Shown: piece by piece, positions 1-8,755 of the stretch
Numbering within the stretch: position 1 is the stretch's first letter
How the letters are laid out: every line of letters starts with the position of its first letter
Assembly: GCA_900110595.1 (NCBI GenBank)
Contig: FOEZ01000008.1
Location: forward strand, 171,251 to 235,250
DNA from: Arthrobacter sp. OV608
Lineage (GTDB): Bacteria; Actinomycetota; Actinomycetes; Actinomycetales; Micrococcaceae
Reading direction: 5' to 3'
Length of the DNA stretch: 64,000 bases
Notes under the pieces: model-generated
What the model was told of the DNA's origin: nothing
What the model saw: only the letters and a program-made list of their open reading frames with translations
Database searches by the model: none
Position numbers and translations under genes: made by a program

Positions 1-1
1 C

Positions 2-2101
2 CGCCTGCACACCTCGGACCCCGAGTACTACCGCTGGACCCAGTGGCTGTTCAAGCGCTTCTACGAGCGCGGCCTGGCCTACCGGAAGAACTCCCCGGTC
101 AACTGGTGCCCCAAGGACCAGACCGTCCTGGCGAACGAGCAGGTAGTCAACGGCGCCTGCGAGCGCTGCGGCACCACCGTCACCAAGAAGTCCCTCAACC
201 AGTGGTACTTCAAGATCACTGAATACGCCGACCGGCTGCTGGACGATATGGAGCAGCTGCGCGGCCACTGGCCCGAGCGTGTCCTGGCGATGCAGAAGAA
301 TTGGATCGGCCGGTCTGAGGGTGCACACGTCAACTTCGTGATCGAGGCCGACGGCGGCAAGCCCGCCAAAGAGGTCACCGTCTTCACCACCCGCCCCGAC
401 ACCCTGTACGGCGCAACGTTCTTTGTGGTGGCAGCGGACGCGCCGCTCGCCGTCGAACTCGTCACAGAGGAGCACACCGCTGCCCTGGACGAATACCGCG
501 AGCAGGTCAAAGCACTCTCGGAAATCGAACGGCAGTCCACGGAGCGTGAGAAGACCGGTGTCTTCACCGGCCGGTACGCGATCAACCCGCTGAACAGGGA
601 GAAGCTGCCGGTCTGGGCCGCGGACTACGTCCTGGCCGATTACGGCACGGGCGCCATCATGGCGGTGCCCGCCCACGACCAGCGCGACCTTGACTTCGCC
701 AAGACCTTCGACCTGCCGGTCCGCGCCGTCCTTGACACCGGCGAAGAGGATCCCGCAGTCTCCGGCACCGCCACCGCGGGGGAGGGGACGCTGATCAACT
801 CCGGCGACCTGGACGGCATGCCCAAGGCCGAAGCCATCCCCGCTGCAATCGCCATCCTGGAGCGCCAGGGCACCGGCGAGAAGTTCGTGAACTTCCGCCT
901 GCGTGACTGGCTGCTCAGCCGCCAGCGCTTCTGGGGCACTCCCATCCCGATCATCCACTGCCCGTCCTGCGGCGAGGTTCCCGTTCCTGACGAGCAGCTG
1001 CCCGTCACGCTGCCCTCCGACCTGCGCGGCGAGGACCTCTCGCCGAAGGGCACCTCGCCGCTGGCTGCGGCCGAAGCCTGGGTCAACGTCGAATGCCCCT
1101 CCTGCCACGGTCCGGCCAAGCGGGACACGGACACCATGGACACGTTCGTGGACTCGTCCTGGTACTTCCTGCGGTTCGTTTCCCCGCAGTACACCGAAGG
1201 CCCGTTCGACCCCGACAAGATCAACGACTGGATGCCCGTGGGCCAGTACGTGGGCGGCGTTGAGCACGCCATCCTGCACCTGCTGTACGCCCGCTTCTTC
1301 ACCAAGGTCATCAACGACCTCGGCATGATCGAGGCCAACGAGCCCTTCAGCGCGCTCCTGAACCAGGGCCAGGTGCTCAACGGCGGCAAGGCCATGAGCA
1401 AGTCGCTGGGCAACGGTGTGGACCTCGGCGAGCAGCTGGACAAGTACGGCGTGGACGCCGTCCGGCTGACCATGATCTTCGCGTCCCCGCCCGAGGACGA
1501 CGTCGACTGGGCAGACGTCTCGCCCTCCGGCTCAGCGAAGTTCCTTGCCCGCGCCTGGCGCCTCGCCCAGGACGTGTCCAGTGCGCCGGGCGTCGACGTC
1601 ACCACCGGAGACCGCGCCCTGCGGTCAGTCACGCATCGGACTATCGCTGACGCGGCTGAACTGCTGGACGCCAACAAGTTCAACGTGGTGGTGGCCAAGC
1701 TGATGGAGCTGGTGAACGCCACCCGGAAGGCCATCGACTCCGGTGCCGGCGGTGCCGACCCGGCAGTCCGGGAAGCCGCAGAAGCTGTTGCCGTCATCCT
1801 GAGCCTCTTTGCCCCCTACACGGCCGAGGACATGTGGAACGTCCTGGGGCACCCGGCCTCGGTAGCCAACGCGGGCTGGCCTGCCCACGACGCTTCACTC
1901 CTGGTGCAGGACACCGTCACGGCTGTCGTCCAGGTCCAGGGCAAGGTGCGGGACCGGCTTGAGGTCTCCCCGGATGTCTCTGAGGACCAGCTGCGGGAAC
2001 TGGCGCTGGCCTCGGACAACGTCCAGCGCGCCCTCGACGGCCGGGGCATCCGCACGGTCATCGTCCGCGCCCCTAAACTGGTCAACATCGTCCCGGCTTA
2101 G
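2..2101 (+). CDS. leuS: Leucyl-tRNA synthetase, 3' part (5' end outside window)
   Basis: Class I aminoacyl-tRNA synthetase that charges tRNA-Leu in the cytoplasm. About 699 codons are visible, open from base 2 to a TAG at 2099-2101, so the N-terminus with the HIGH motif lies before the window. The CP1 editing domain is recognisable from [10 protein letters not shown] (near 382-411) and [16 protein letters not shown] (near 640-688). A zinc-type CPSCG (near 959) and a second CPSCH (near 1093) precede the segment [13 protein letters not shown]. The KMSKS loop reads AMSKS (1391-1405), so its first lysine is replaced by alanine; I recall this as common in actinobacterial LeuRS but did not check it. 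The anticodon-binding domain and C-terminal domain follow, ending in [12 protein letters not shown]. Identification is secure. Confidence 0.97.
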   Translation, partial: RLHTSDPEYYRWTQWLFKRFYERGLAYRKNSPVNWCPKDQTVLANEQVVNGACERCGTTVTKKSLNQWYFKITEYADRLLDDMEQLRGHWPERVLAMQKNWIGRSEGAHVNFVIEADGGKPAKEVTVFTTRPDTLYGATFFVVAADAPLAVELVTEEHTAALDEYREQVKALSEIERQSTEREKTGVFTGRYAINPLNREKLPVWAADYVLADYGTGAIMAVPAHDQRDLDFAKTFDLPVRAVLDTGEEDPAVSGTATAGEGTLINSGDLDGMPKAEAIPAAIAILERQGTGEKFVNFRLRDWLLSRQRFWGTPIPIIHCPSCGEVPVPDEQLPVTLPSDLRGEDLSPKGTSPLAAAEAWVNVECPSCHGPAKRDTDTMDTFVDSSWYFLRFVSPQYTEGPFDPDKINDWMPVGQYVGGVEHAILHLLYARFFTKVINDLGMIEANEPFSALLNQGQVLNGGKAMSKSLGNGVDLGEQLDKYGVDAVRLTMIFASPPEDDVDWADVSPSGSAKFLARAWRLAQDVSSAPGVDVTTGDRALRSVTHRTIADAAELLDANKFNVVVAKLMELVNATRKAIDSGAGGADPAVREAAEAVAVILSLFAPYTAEDMWNVLGHPASVANAGWPAHDASLLVQDTVTAVVQVQGKVRDRLEVSPDVSEDQLRELALASDNVQRALDGRGIRTVIVRAPKLVNIVPA

Positions 2102-2156
2102 GCTGGACCGGGCCGCCGGAAACCTCCGGCGGCCTGCTTGACCCCAGGAGGCCACC

Positions 2157-3152
2157 TTGCCCCACCGCGACGCCGCCGCCTGGCCCTGGCTCCGGGCGCG
2201 CGTAGCCGCCATGCGCGCAAAGCAGGACGACGCCCGGCGGGGCAGCGCCGCACCCCAGCCGGACGCCGTCGTACGGACTGCCGTGGTCACCGATTCCGCG
2301 TCTGCTTTGCCCGCGGACTGGTCAGCAGATCTCACTGGTGACGGGCGCCTGACCATCATCCCCATGCCCGTGATGGTGGGTGAGGAGATCTACGGCGAGG
2401 GTGAGGACGACATTTCGGAGACCATCGCGTTGGCACTGGCCAGCGGCACCTCGGTAAAAACCTCGCGGCCCTCGCCCGGACAGTTCGAACAGGCGTACCT
2501 GGCCGCGCAGCGCCGCGGCTACGACGCAGTGGTCTCCGTGCATATTTCCGGCGGCCTGTCCGGGACGGCGGACGCGGCGCGCCTGGCGGCCGCGCGCGTG
2601 GGCATTCCCGTGGAAGTGGTGGACTCAGCAACAGTGGGCATGGCCCTCGGCATGGCAGTGCAGGCAAGTGTCCGCACGGCGGCGGAAGGCGCAGAAGCCG
2701 GGACGGTGGCCGCTGCTGCGGCGGACCAGGCAGCCAGAACCAAGGTCTATTTCTACGTTCCCAGCCTGGAGCAGCTCCGCCGCGGCGGCCGGATCGGAGC
2801 GGCAGCTTCGCTCTGGGGCACCATGCTGGCCATCAAACCCATCCTGGCAGTCGACGACGGCAGGATCGTACCGCTGGAAAAAGTCCGGTCCGCTGCCAAG
2901 GCGGTCGCGCGCCTCGAAGAAATTGTCGCAGCCGACGCGGCCGCACGGCCGGACGGGGTGCGGTTGGCCGTCCACCACTTCGGAAACCCGGCAGAGGCCC
3001 AGAGCCTGGCGGCACGTCTTGAAGCGGCTTTGCCGCAGTGCCCCCCTGCCCAGATCAGTTCCCTTCCCGCCGTACTCGCGGCTCATGCGGGCCTTGGTGT
3101 CCTGGCCGTCATTGTGGGCAGCGGCAGCGGTGCGGGTGAGGACAGCGCTTAA
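2157..3152 (+). CDS. DegV family (fatty-acid-binding) protein
   Basis: A 331-residue DegV-fold protein. Characterised members bind fatty acids, and in Firmicutes they feed fatty-acid kinase FakA. The TTG start is chosen because AGGAGG lies five bases upstream (2146-2151). Family signatures in order are TDSASALP (residues 45-52), KTSRPSPGQF (101-110), SGGLSGTADAA (131-141), VVDSATVGMALGM (154-166) and RRGGRIGAAASLWG (208-221), which is the usual DegV ligand-binding layout. An N-terminal extension of about 40 residues precedes the fold. It follows leuS by 55 bases and precedes comEA, an order I associate with Micrococcales. No FakA-like partner is adjacent. The family call is firm; the lipid ligand is inferred. 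Confidence 0.88.
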   Translation: MPHRDAAAWPWLRARVAAMRAKQDDARRGSAAPQPDAVVRTAVVTDSASALPADWSADLTGDGRLTIIPMPVMVGEEIYGEGEDDISETIALALASGTSVKTSRPSPGQFEQAYLAAQRRGYDAVVSVHISGGLSGTADAARLAAARVGIPVEVVDSATVGMALGMAVQASVRTAAEGAEAGTVAAAAADQAARTKVYFYVPSLEQLRRGGRIGAAASLWGTMLAIKPILAVDDGRIVPLEKVRSAAKAVARLEEIVAADAAARPDGVRLAVHHFGNPAEAQSLAARLEAALPQCPPAQISSLPAVLAAHAGLGVLAVIVGSGSGAGEDSA

Positions 3153-3232
3153 GGTGCCGGCTGTGGGCACCCTTTCCACATAGCAGGGCCTCGCTCTGTT
3201 GCGGGGTGCGGCATTTTCCTAGCGTGGGGTGC

Positions 3233-4150
3233 ATGTCACGCCGGGATGCTGGAGCCGCAGGTCAGCAGGCGCGCCATGCCAGGAACCGGCTGGAGGCCAC
3301 GCTGGGCACCAGTACTGGCGGGCTCCTCGTTGAGGAGGACGGGCATGCCTTCGAATACCGGGGCACACCTGGTCCCGATGCCGGCGCTGACACCGTCGGC
3401 GGTGCAAGTCATACCCAAGCCCACGACGCCGGACCGGCCATCCGCTGGCGCCTTGGCCTGCGGCTTGCCGTGCTCCTGGGCATCCTTGCCGTGGCCGGAG
3501 GTGCCTGGTTCTGGTGGCAGGCGGCGTCGGGGCGGCCCGAGATCCTTCCCCTGAGCGGGGTTGGTCCGGAGACCACAGCCAAAACTGGTGAGGACGCCGC
3601 ATCAGGCGAGGACGGCGGTGGCGGGAGCCGGGCCGGTCCATCGCCCGGAGCCCCTGCCGATGCGTTGCCGGGAGCGCAGGAAAGCGCCCCGGCCGGCACG
3701 GTAGTGGTCCACGTTGCCGGGGCCGTGGTGCGGCCCGGGGTGGTGCAGTTGCCGGCAGGGAGCCGCGTGCACGATGCCGTCGCGGCGGCAGGAGGAGGCG
3801 GTCCCGGCGCCGACCTGGACCGCCTGAATCTTGCTGCAGCGGTGGAGGACGGACAAAAGATCCATGTCCCGCGGCAGGGTGAAGTGGTGCCCGGCAGTGC
3901 CGGGGAAGCCGGAGCGCCGGATGCAGGAGACTCCACGGACGGACGCGCAGCCGCGGGTTCAAAGGTGAACCTGAATACGGCCGGAGTGGAGGAACTGGAC
4001 GGTCTGCCGAAGGTCGGCCCCGTGCTGGCCCAGCGCATCGTGGACTGGCGCAAGGAACACGGGCCCTTCAAAGCAGTGGAGGAACTTGATGCCATTGACG
4101 GCGTCGGCCCAAAGATGCTTGAGGCCCTGCTCCCGCTGGTGACCATATGA
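3233..4150 (+). CDS. comEA: ComEA-family helix-hairpin-helix DNA-binding protein
   Basis: A membrane-anchored DNA receptor of the competence type. I chose the ATG at 3233 because it is the first methionine; the frame also allows a GTG at 3206. One membrane segment (LRLAVLLGILAVAGGAWFWW) sits near residues 75-97. A low-complexity Gly/Ala/Glu linker follows, then an SLBB-like domain near 155-215 (VVHVAGAVVRPGVVQLPAG). The C-terminal 60 residues carry paired HhH motifs, KVNLNTAGVEELDGLPKVGP and AIDGVGPKMLEALLPLV. It lies 45 bases before comEC, the partner channel in DNA uptake. Natural transformation itself is an inference, since no pilus genes are in the window. Confidence 0.9.
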   Translation: MSRRDAGAAGQQARHARNRLEATLGTSTGGLLVEEDGHAFEYRGTPGPDAGADTVGGASHTQAHDAGPAIRWRLGLRLAVLLGILAVAGGAWFWWQAASGRPEILPLSGVGPETTAKTGEDAASGEDGGGGSRAGPSPGAPADALPGAQESAPAGTVVVHVAGAVVRPGVVQLPAGSRVHDAVAAAGGGGPGADLDRLNLAAAVEDGQKIHVPRQGEVVPGSAGEAGAPDAGDSTDGRAAAGSKVNLNTAGVEELDGLPKVGPVLAQRIVDWRKEHGPFKAVEELDAIDGVGPKMLEALLPLVTI

Positions 4151-4195
4151 GGCGAAGGGAAGATGCGGTGACAACGTCGATGGCCTGCCGCTGTT

Positions 4196-6286
4196 ATGGG
4201 TGACCGGACGCCGGGGACGGGGTCCAGCCCGTGGAGCCGGTATGTAGAGTCAGCCGTCCGGGGGTATGCGACGCCGCCGGACGGTGATGGGCGCCCGGGA
4301 CCGGGGGAGGCCCGCGGGGCTAGGGGGCAGGAGCCCATGGCGGCGGCCAGGCCGGACTTCCGGGCGTTGCCGCGGGGCCGGGGACCAACCGAAGCTATAC
4401 GGAAATACTGGACTGCGCAGTCCGCCAGATTTGCCGCCGGCACCAAGAAGGCGGCCCAGGACGCGGACTCTGTGGAGGAAGCACCACGACGGCGGACCGA
4501 CCTGCGGCTGGCACTGCCTGCGGCCTTCGTCTGGGCCGCGTCGATTGCGGGGCTCTGGCTGCCGCCCGGTGCATTGGCGGGCCTCTGCTGCATATTGCTG
4601 CTGCTTTCGGCCATGCTTCTGCACAAGGCCTGGCGTGCCCGCAGGATGAGGCCGGTCACTGACGACCCTCGGAAACCCGCCCGGCGGAGTTTCCTGACCA
4701 CCACAGCGATTGCGCTCCTGCTGGCCGCCACCGCGGCAGCGCACTCGGCGGTGGCGTCCACCCAGCGTCATGAAGGCCCGCTGGCAGCTGCGGTTTCGTC
4801 AGGCAGGTCGGTGGTGGCGGTCGTGGAAGTGGCAGGAACGCCGCGGGCCTTGAACCCACCGAACCAGGCAGGTACGCCCTCGCGCTGGTCGGTCGCTGTA
4901 TGGACCCGGGACGTCAGTACGGGAGGCGTGCTGCTGCGCACCCGTGCCCAACTCTTGATAACAGGCGGCGGCGCCTGGGGAAACGTGGTGCCCGGACAAC
5001 TGGTCCGCGCAACGGGGAAGCTCCGGCCCCCGGATCCCGGACGGGAGGAAGCCGGCATGCTGACGGCGTCCTCGGGACCGGGAAAGCCCACCGATTCGCC
5101 GTTCCTGCAGGAATCCGCGAAGGAATTGAGGGAACGCTTTGTCTCGGCGGCCTCGTTCCTCGCCCCGGATCCACAGGGCCTGCTTCCCGGGATGGTCACC
5201 GGGGACACCAGCGCTCTGGATGAGGGCCTGGAGACCACAATGAAGACCGTGGGTATGACCCACCTGACCGCTGTCAGCGGGGCCAACTGCAGCCTGGTGC
5301 TCGGCGCCCTGCTGATGGCCTGCCGGCGGCTCCGCCTGCCCCGGGTGCCTGCGGCGGTACTCGCTGTGGCAGGCCTTGGACTGTTTGTCCTGCTGGTGGG
5401 TCCGGACGCAAGTGTCCTGCGGGCAGCCCTGATGGGAGCCGTTGCAGTGGCCTCCCTGGCGGGTGGACGTACGGGCCGGGGGCTGAGCTTCCTGTGCCTG
5501 GCCGTGATCGGCCTGCTGCTGGCGGACCCGGGGCTGGGGTCGAGTTTCGGCTTCCTCCTGTCGGTGCTGGCAACGCTCGGGATCATCATCCTGGGCCGGC
5601 ACATCATGAACTGGATCCCGGCACTGATACCGCGCTGGGCAGCAGCGGCGGTTGCTGTTCCCTTGTCCGCGCAACTGCTGTGCGGGCCGGTGACCGTAGT
5701 GCTTCAGCCGCAGTTTTCAACGTACTCGCTGTTGGCCAACGTCCTGGCCTCACCATTTGTAGCGCCGGTGACACTCCTGGGAACCGCTGCCGTTCCCCTG
5801 GTGGTGCTGGTTCCGTGGGCGGGTACTGCGCTGATCGCGGTGGCAGGCACCTTCAGCGCGGGAGTAGCAGCCACAGCGAGGTTTACGGCGCAGCTTCCGG
5901 GGGCGGCCCTGCCGTGGCCCGATGGCGCTCCCGGACTGCTGACCATGCTGTTCCTGTCCGTGCTGACCTACGGCGCTTTGTGGGCGGCAGCCCGCCCACA
6001 CCGACTCCGCCGCGGAATCAGTGCTGCCCACGGGCAGACCGTTACCCTGATTGAACGGCTGGAGGGATACGCGGCCCGGACACTGCGAAAAACTCACGGC
6101 AGGCCGCTGCCCTGGCCTGGACGGGGATCACGGCAGGTGCGCCGCGGGGCCGGCTTGGACCGGGCCGCGGGACATGGCAGGCTGGGATACTCCACTAAAA
6201 TTTCCGGAAGGAAGCCCCGATGGCCGCTGCGCAGAAGCGTGCAACCCGTTCCCCGGCACCGAACGGCCCCACCTGGCGGGATGTAA
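4196..6286 (+). CDS. comEC: ComEC/Rec2-family DNA-uptake channel, lacking the metallo-beta-lactamase domain
   Basis: A 696-residue polytopic membrane protein homologous to the inner-membrane channel for transforming DNA. An N-terminal soluble stretch precedes several hydrophobic helices, an OB-like DUF4131 region and the Competence domain with its signature HLTAVSGANCSLVLG (near 5261-5305), followed by about eight more membrane helices. Many ComEC proteins end in a metallo-beta-lactamase nuclease domain. Here the helices finish near 6000 and only an Arg/Gly-rich tail of about 95 residues follows, with no HxHxDH motif in any frame. The last 67 bases overlap holA, so the true C-terminus is odd. 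An ATG at 4337 is an alternative start. Confidence 0.88.
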   Translation: MGDRTPGTGSSPWSRYVESAVRGYATPPDGDGRPGPGEARGARGQEPMAAARPDFRALPRGRGPTEAIRKYWTAQSARFAAGTKKAAQDADSVEEAPRRRTDLRLALPAAFVWAASIAGLWLPPGALAGLCCILLLLSAMLLHKAWRARRMRPVTDDPRKPARRSFLTTTAIALLLAATAAAHSAVASTQRHEGPLAAAVSSGRSVVAVVEVAGTPRALNPPNQAGTPSRWSVAVWTRDVSTGGVLLRTRAQLLITGGGAWGNVVPGQLVRATGKLRPPDPGREEAGMLTASSGPGKPTDSPFLQESAKELRERFVSAASFLAPDPQGLLPGMVTGDTSALDEGLETTMKTVGMTHLTAVSGANCSLVLGALLMACRRLRLPRVPAAVLAVAGLGLFVLLVGPDASVLRAALMGAVAVASLAGGRTGRGLSFLCLAVIGLLLADPGLGSSFGFLLSVLATLGIIILGRHIMNWIPALIPRWAAAAVAVPLSAQLLCGPVTVVLQPQFSTYSLLANVLASPFVAPVTLLGTAAVPLVVLVPWAGTALIAVAGTFSAGVAATARFTAQLPGAALPWPDGAPGLLTMLFLSVLTYGALWAAARPHRLRRGISAAHGQTVTLIERLEGYAARTLRKTHGRPLPWPGRGSRQVRRGAGLDRAAGHGRLGYSTKISGRKPRWPLRRSVQPVPRHRTAPPGGM

Positions 6287-7236
6287 CTCCAGCCGGCGTG
6301 GTCCTGGTGGGCGGCCCGGAAGAGTATCTGGGCATCAGGGCCATGGACCGGGTACGCGCCCAGGTGCGGGCAGCTACCCCTGATGTCGAAGTGAGCCGCA
6401 TCAACGCCGCCGCCTATGAGGCCGGCACATTAATGATGCAGGTCAGCCCCTCCCTCTTTGGCGAAAGCAAACTCATCGAGGTCGAAGCCGTTGAAGCGAT
6501 GAACGACGCTTTCCTGGCGGACGCGCTGGCCTACCTCGCCCACCCGGAGCCCGATGCTGTTCTGGTGCTGCGCCACGGCGGGGGAGCCCGGGGCAAGAAA
6601 CTGCTCGACGCCATCAAAAAAGGCGGGTGGCCAGTAGTGGACTGCCAGCCCCTGAAAAAGGACGCGGACAAGGTGGCGTTCGTGGCGGCCGAGTTCAAGG
6701 CCGGGGGACGGCGGATCGAACCGGACGCGGTGCAGGCGCTGGTCAACGCCGTCGGGGCGAATCTCTCCGAGCTGGCCGCAGCCTGCAGCCAGCTCATCGC
6801 CGACGCCGCCACCACGGTCACCACTGACGTCGTGGACCGCTACTACGGCGGCCGGATCGAGGCAACGGCCTTCAAGGTGGCAGATGCCGCCATGGCAGGA
6901 AACGGCCCGCTGGCACTGTCCACCCTCCGCCACGCACTGGCCACGGGAGCAGATCCCGTTCCGCTGGTCGCTGCCCTGGCGGCCAAGCTCCGGACCGTGG
7001 CCCGCGTGGCCGGCGCTTCCGGTTCGTCAGCGCAGATCGCGGCAGAACTCGGAATGCAGCCATGGCTGGTGGAACAGGCACAGCGCGATGTCCGGCGATG
7101 GACGCCGGAAGGCCTGGTGCGCTCCATCCAGGCGACGGCTGAGGCCGACGCCCAAGTCAAGGGATTGGCCAGGGACCCCGTGTATGCGGTGGAAAATGCG
7201 GTGCGGATCATTGCGATGTCAGTCCAGGGCAGGTAG
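6220..7236 (+). CDS. holA: DNA polymerase III delta subunit
   Basis: Clamp-loader subunit that opens the beta sliding clamp and loads it on DNA. The 338-residue length is typical. The start ATG has a strong upstream GGAAGGAAG. Recognisable segments are VLVGGPEEYLGIRAMDRV (residues near 28-45), the sensor-like LVLRHGGGARGKKLLDAI, the LINAV-like segment VQALVNAVGANLSELAAACSQL, and the delta C-terminal collar domain with FKVADAAMAGNGPLALSTLRHAL. It begins inside the end of comEC in another frame, so the two are probably cotranscribed; comEA-comEC-holA is a common bacterial order. Confidence 0.94.
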   Translation: MAAAQKRATRSPAPNGPTWRDVTPAGVVLVGGPEEYLGIRAMDRVRAQVRAATPDVEVSRINAAAYEAGTLMMQVSPSLFGESKLIEVEAVEAMNDAFLADALAYLAHPEPDAVLVLRHGGGARGKKLLDAIKKGGWPVVDCQPLKKDADKVAFVAAEFKAGGRRIEPDAVQALVNAVGANLSELAAACSQLIADAATTVTTDVVDRYYGGRIEATAFKVADAAMAGNGPLALSTLRHALATGADPVPLVAALAAKLRTVARVAGASGSSAQIAAELGMQPWLVEQAQRDVRRWTPEGLVRSIQATAEADAQVKGLARDPVYAVENAVRIIAMSVQGR

Positions 7237-7300
7237 GCCGCCGGTACCTCGCCGGGCCGAACTCCCGGAGCGGTCGGCAGCCAGGTATGGGGTCGGCGTT

Positions 7301-7441
7301 ACGGCGTTGCGACTTGTTCAAGTGAACTTCAACGCGGGGGATGGCTCAGCGCTCGGCCGGTACTGGGCGGACGCGCTCGGCCGGGGCGTATCCAGCGAAG
7401 GGCCCGGTGTGTGGCGGAGCAATGGACTGGACCCTGCATGA
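7301..7441 (+). pseudogene. Truncated remnant of a VOC/glyoxalase-like gene
   Basis: Codons from 7301 read TALRLVQVNFNAGDGSALGR, then YWADALGRGVSSEGPGV, before degenerating to a TGA at 7439-7441. The motif resembles the N-terminus of actinobacterial VOC-family proteins, which typically begin with Met-Ala-Leu-Arg-Leu-Val-Gln. The position where ATG would be expected is ACG, and only about 46 of the roughly 130 or more residues remain. I read this as a gene that lost both its start codon and its 3' part. Everything from here to the rpsT terminator at 7522 shows no other gene. Confidence 0.5.
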
Positions 7442-7521
7442 GGCAACCCCCGGGCTGATTCAATCCGCCCAACCGGGGTTAGCCCCCAACCGCCCGGAAA
7501 AGATTGTCGCCGTTAAAGATG

Positions 7522-7551
7522 TGTGGCCGGTACCAAACGGTACCGGCCACA
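7522..7551 (-). terminator. Intrinsic terminator of rpsT
   Basis: A perfect 13-bp inverted repeat (TGTGGCCGGTACC and its complement) encloses a four-base AAAC loop. On the minus strand it lies 27 bases after the rpsT stop codon and is followed by a short T-rich run (ATCTTTAA). The position and shape fit a terminator for rpsT. Confidence 0.85.
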
Positions 7552-7578
7552 ACCATCAGTTCAAGCGAACTGGAAACC

Positions 7579-7839
7579 TTACAGTGCGTTGACCTTCTTG
7601 GAGATCGCCGACTTGCGGTTCGCTGCGTTGTTCTTGTGCAGAACACCCTTGCTAACAGCCTTGTCCAGCTTGCGGCTGGCAGCAACCAGGGCCGTAGCAG
7701 CGGCATCCTTGTCCGAGGACTCAACGGCGGTGTTGACGGCGCGGATGGCCGTCTTCAGCTCGGACTTGACTGCGTTGTTACGCAGGCGTGCCTTCTCGTT
7801 GGTGAGGATGCGCTTCTTCTGGGACTTGATATTCGCCAC
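7579..7839 (-). CDS. rpsT: 30S ribosomal protein S20
   Basis: Small-subunit protein that binds the 16S rRNA 5' domain and helps early assembly. The 86-residue product starts [18 protein letters not shown], the canonical S20 N-terminus, and continues with the Lys/Ala-rich helical segment [13 protein letters not shown] and [19 protein letters not shown]. The length is normal. A purine-rich AAAAAGAGAG precedes the ATG. It is transcribed away from lepA and ends at the hairpin at 7522-7551, as a single-gene unit. Confidence 0.98.
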   Translation of the reverse strand: MANIKSQKKRILTNEKARLRNNAVKSELKTAIRAVNTAVESSDKDAAATALVAASRKLDKAVSKGVLHKNNAANRKSAISKKVNAL

Positions 7840-7969
7840 GTGTGAACTCTCTTTTTAATGCGGAAATGGTCTAGAGGGCTTTCAGATTGGCCATTGACTG
7901 AGCGGCGTGGGGATACCTATGGCGGCCAACCATCAGTGGCCGTCGACCTGCACGGACACACAGCTATAA

Positions 7970-7975
7970 AGAATA
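7970..7975 (-). promoter_or_regulatory. Possible -10 element for rpsT
   Basis: On the minus strand the stretch 7975-7970 reads TATTCT, about 130 bases before the rpsT start, inside the only AT-rich patch (TTTATAGC follows it) of the 7840-8008 gap. No convincing -35 is visible 16-18 bases upstream, so this is a weak call. The rest of that gap shows nothing else. Confidence 0.3.
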
Positions 7976-8008
7976 GCAGGTCAGGCGCGGGGCTGGCCAT
8001 TTTGCCGC

Positions 8009-8578
8009 CTAGTCCCAGCCGTGTCGCCGCCGGAGTGCTGCTGCCACCTTGTCAAAACGCTTCCGGTCCAGCACTGAGCCTTCCCTGCGGATGCTGTCCG
8101 GCCGCAACTGCACGATGCGGTCCACCCGAGCCTCACTGGGGCGTCCCTGCCGGTCCCAGGCGCCAGGTCCAAGGTCCACGTAGTCCTTTGATGCTGCCGA
8201 CGCCGGAACGTGGTCTTTGCTGGTCAGCATCAGTCCCAGCAGGTAGCCGCCGCTTCTGCCCACCACGAGCACCGGCCGGTCCTTGCCCCGGCTGAAGTCC
8301 TCCTCATACGGGACCCAGGCCCACACCACTTCGCCCGGATCGGGTGCACCATCGGGTCGGGGCGCGTACCGGACAGAAATGCTGCCCCGATAATCGCCCG
8401 GATACAGGGTGTCGAACCGCGCTCCGCCCTGGTCCTTCGCGGGGATGGAGTTACTCCGGCCGGGCCTGCCGCGCCGGGCCGGGCGGCCCCCGCCCGCAGG
8501 TCTGCCTGTGCCTGCGTTTCGAAGGATGCGCAGGCCAGCTTTGACGGCGCTTGTGAGGGAATGGAGGTTGATGGCCAT
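8009..8578 (-). CDS. PemK/MazF-like family protein, no antitoxin visible
   Basis: A 189-residue protein whose C-terminal two thirds match the MazF/PemK/CcdB-like barrel: PGEVVWAWVPYEEDFSRGKDRPVLVVGR with LMLTSKDH downstream. MazF toxins are sequence-specific mRNA endoribonucleases. The first 60 residues are an Arg/Gly/Pro-rich extension (GRPAGGGRPARRGRPGRS) not found in classic MazF. No small antitoxin gene adjoins it: rpsT lies on one side and lepA diverges on the other. Solitary proteins of this kind are common in actinobacteria and may not be toxins. I am confident of the fold but not of the activity. Confidence 0.7.
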   Translation of the reverse strand: MAINLHSLTSAVKAGLRILRNAGTGRPAGGGRPARRGRPGRSNSIPAKDQGGARFDTLYPGDYRGSISVRYAPRPDGAPDPGEVVWAWVPYEEDFSRGKDRPVLVVGRSGGYLLGLMLTSKDHVPASAASKDYVDLGPGAWDRQGRPSEARVDRIVQLRPDSIRREGSVLDRKRFDKVAAALRRRHGWD

Positions 8579-8755
8579 CCGGCAACCCTATCCCCGGCAG
8601 CCTCCCCGCCGGCGGAACGTCAACGGGACCGGGGAATGCGGTGACACGGGCGTGGACGTGGGACACTGGAGGTTCCAAGATGTGCGGCTGACCGCTGGGG
8701 CCTTCGTTGTGCCCTGCCGGCGGAACCGCGTGAATGCCAACAGTAAGGACCCTGC

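Noticed and set aside
640-1797. A 385-codon minus-strand frame
   Set aside because: It is the antisense shadow of the leuS 3' half and has Ser/Arg-rich composition.
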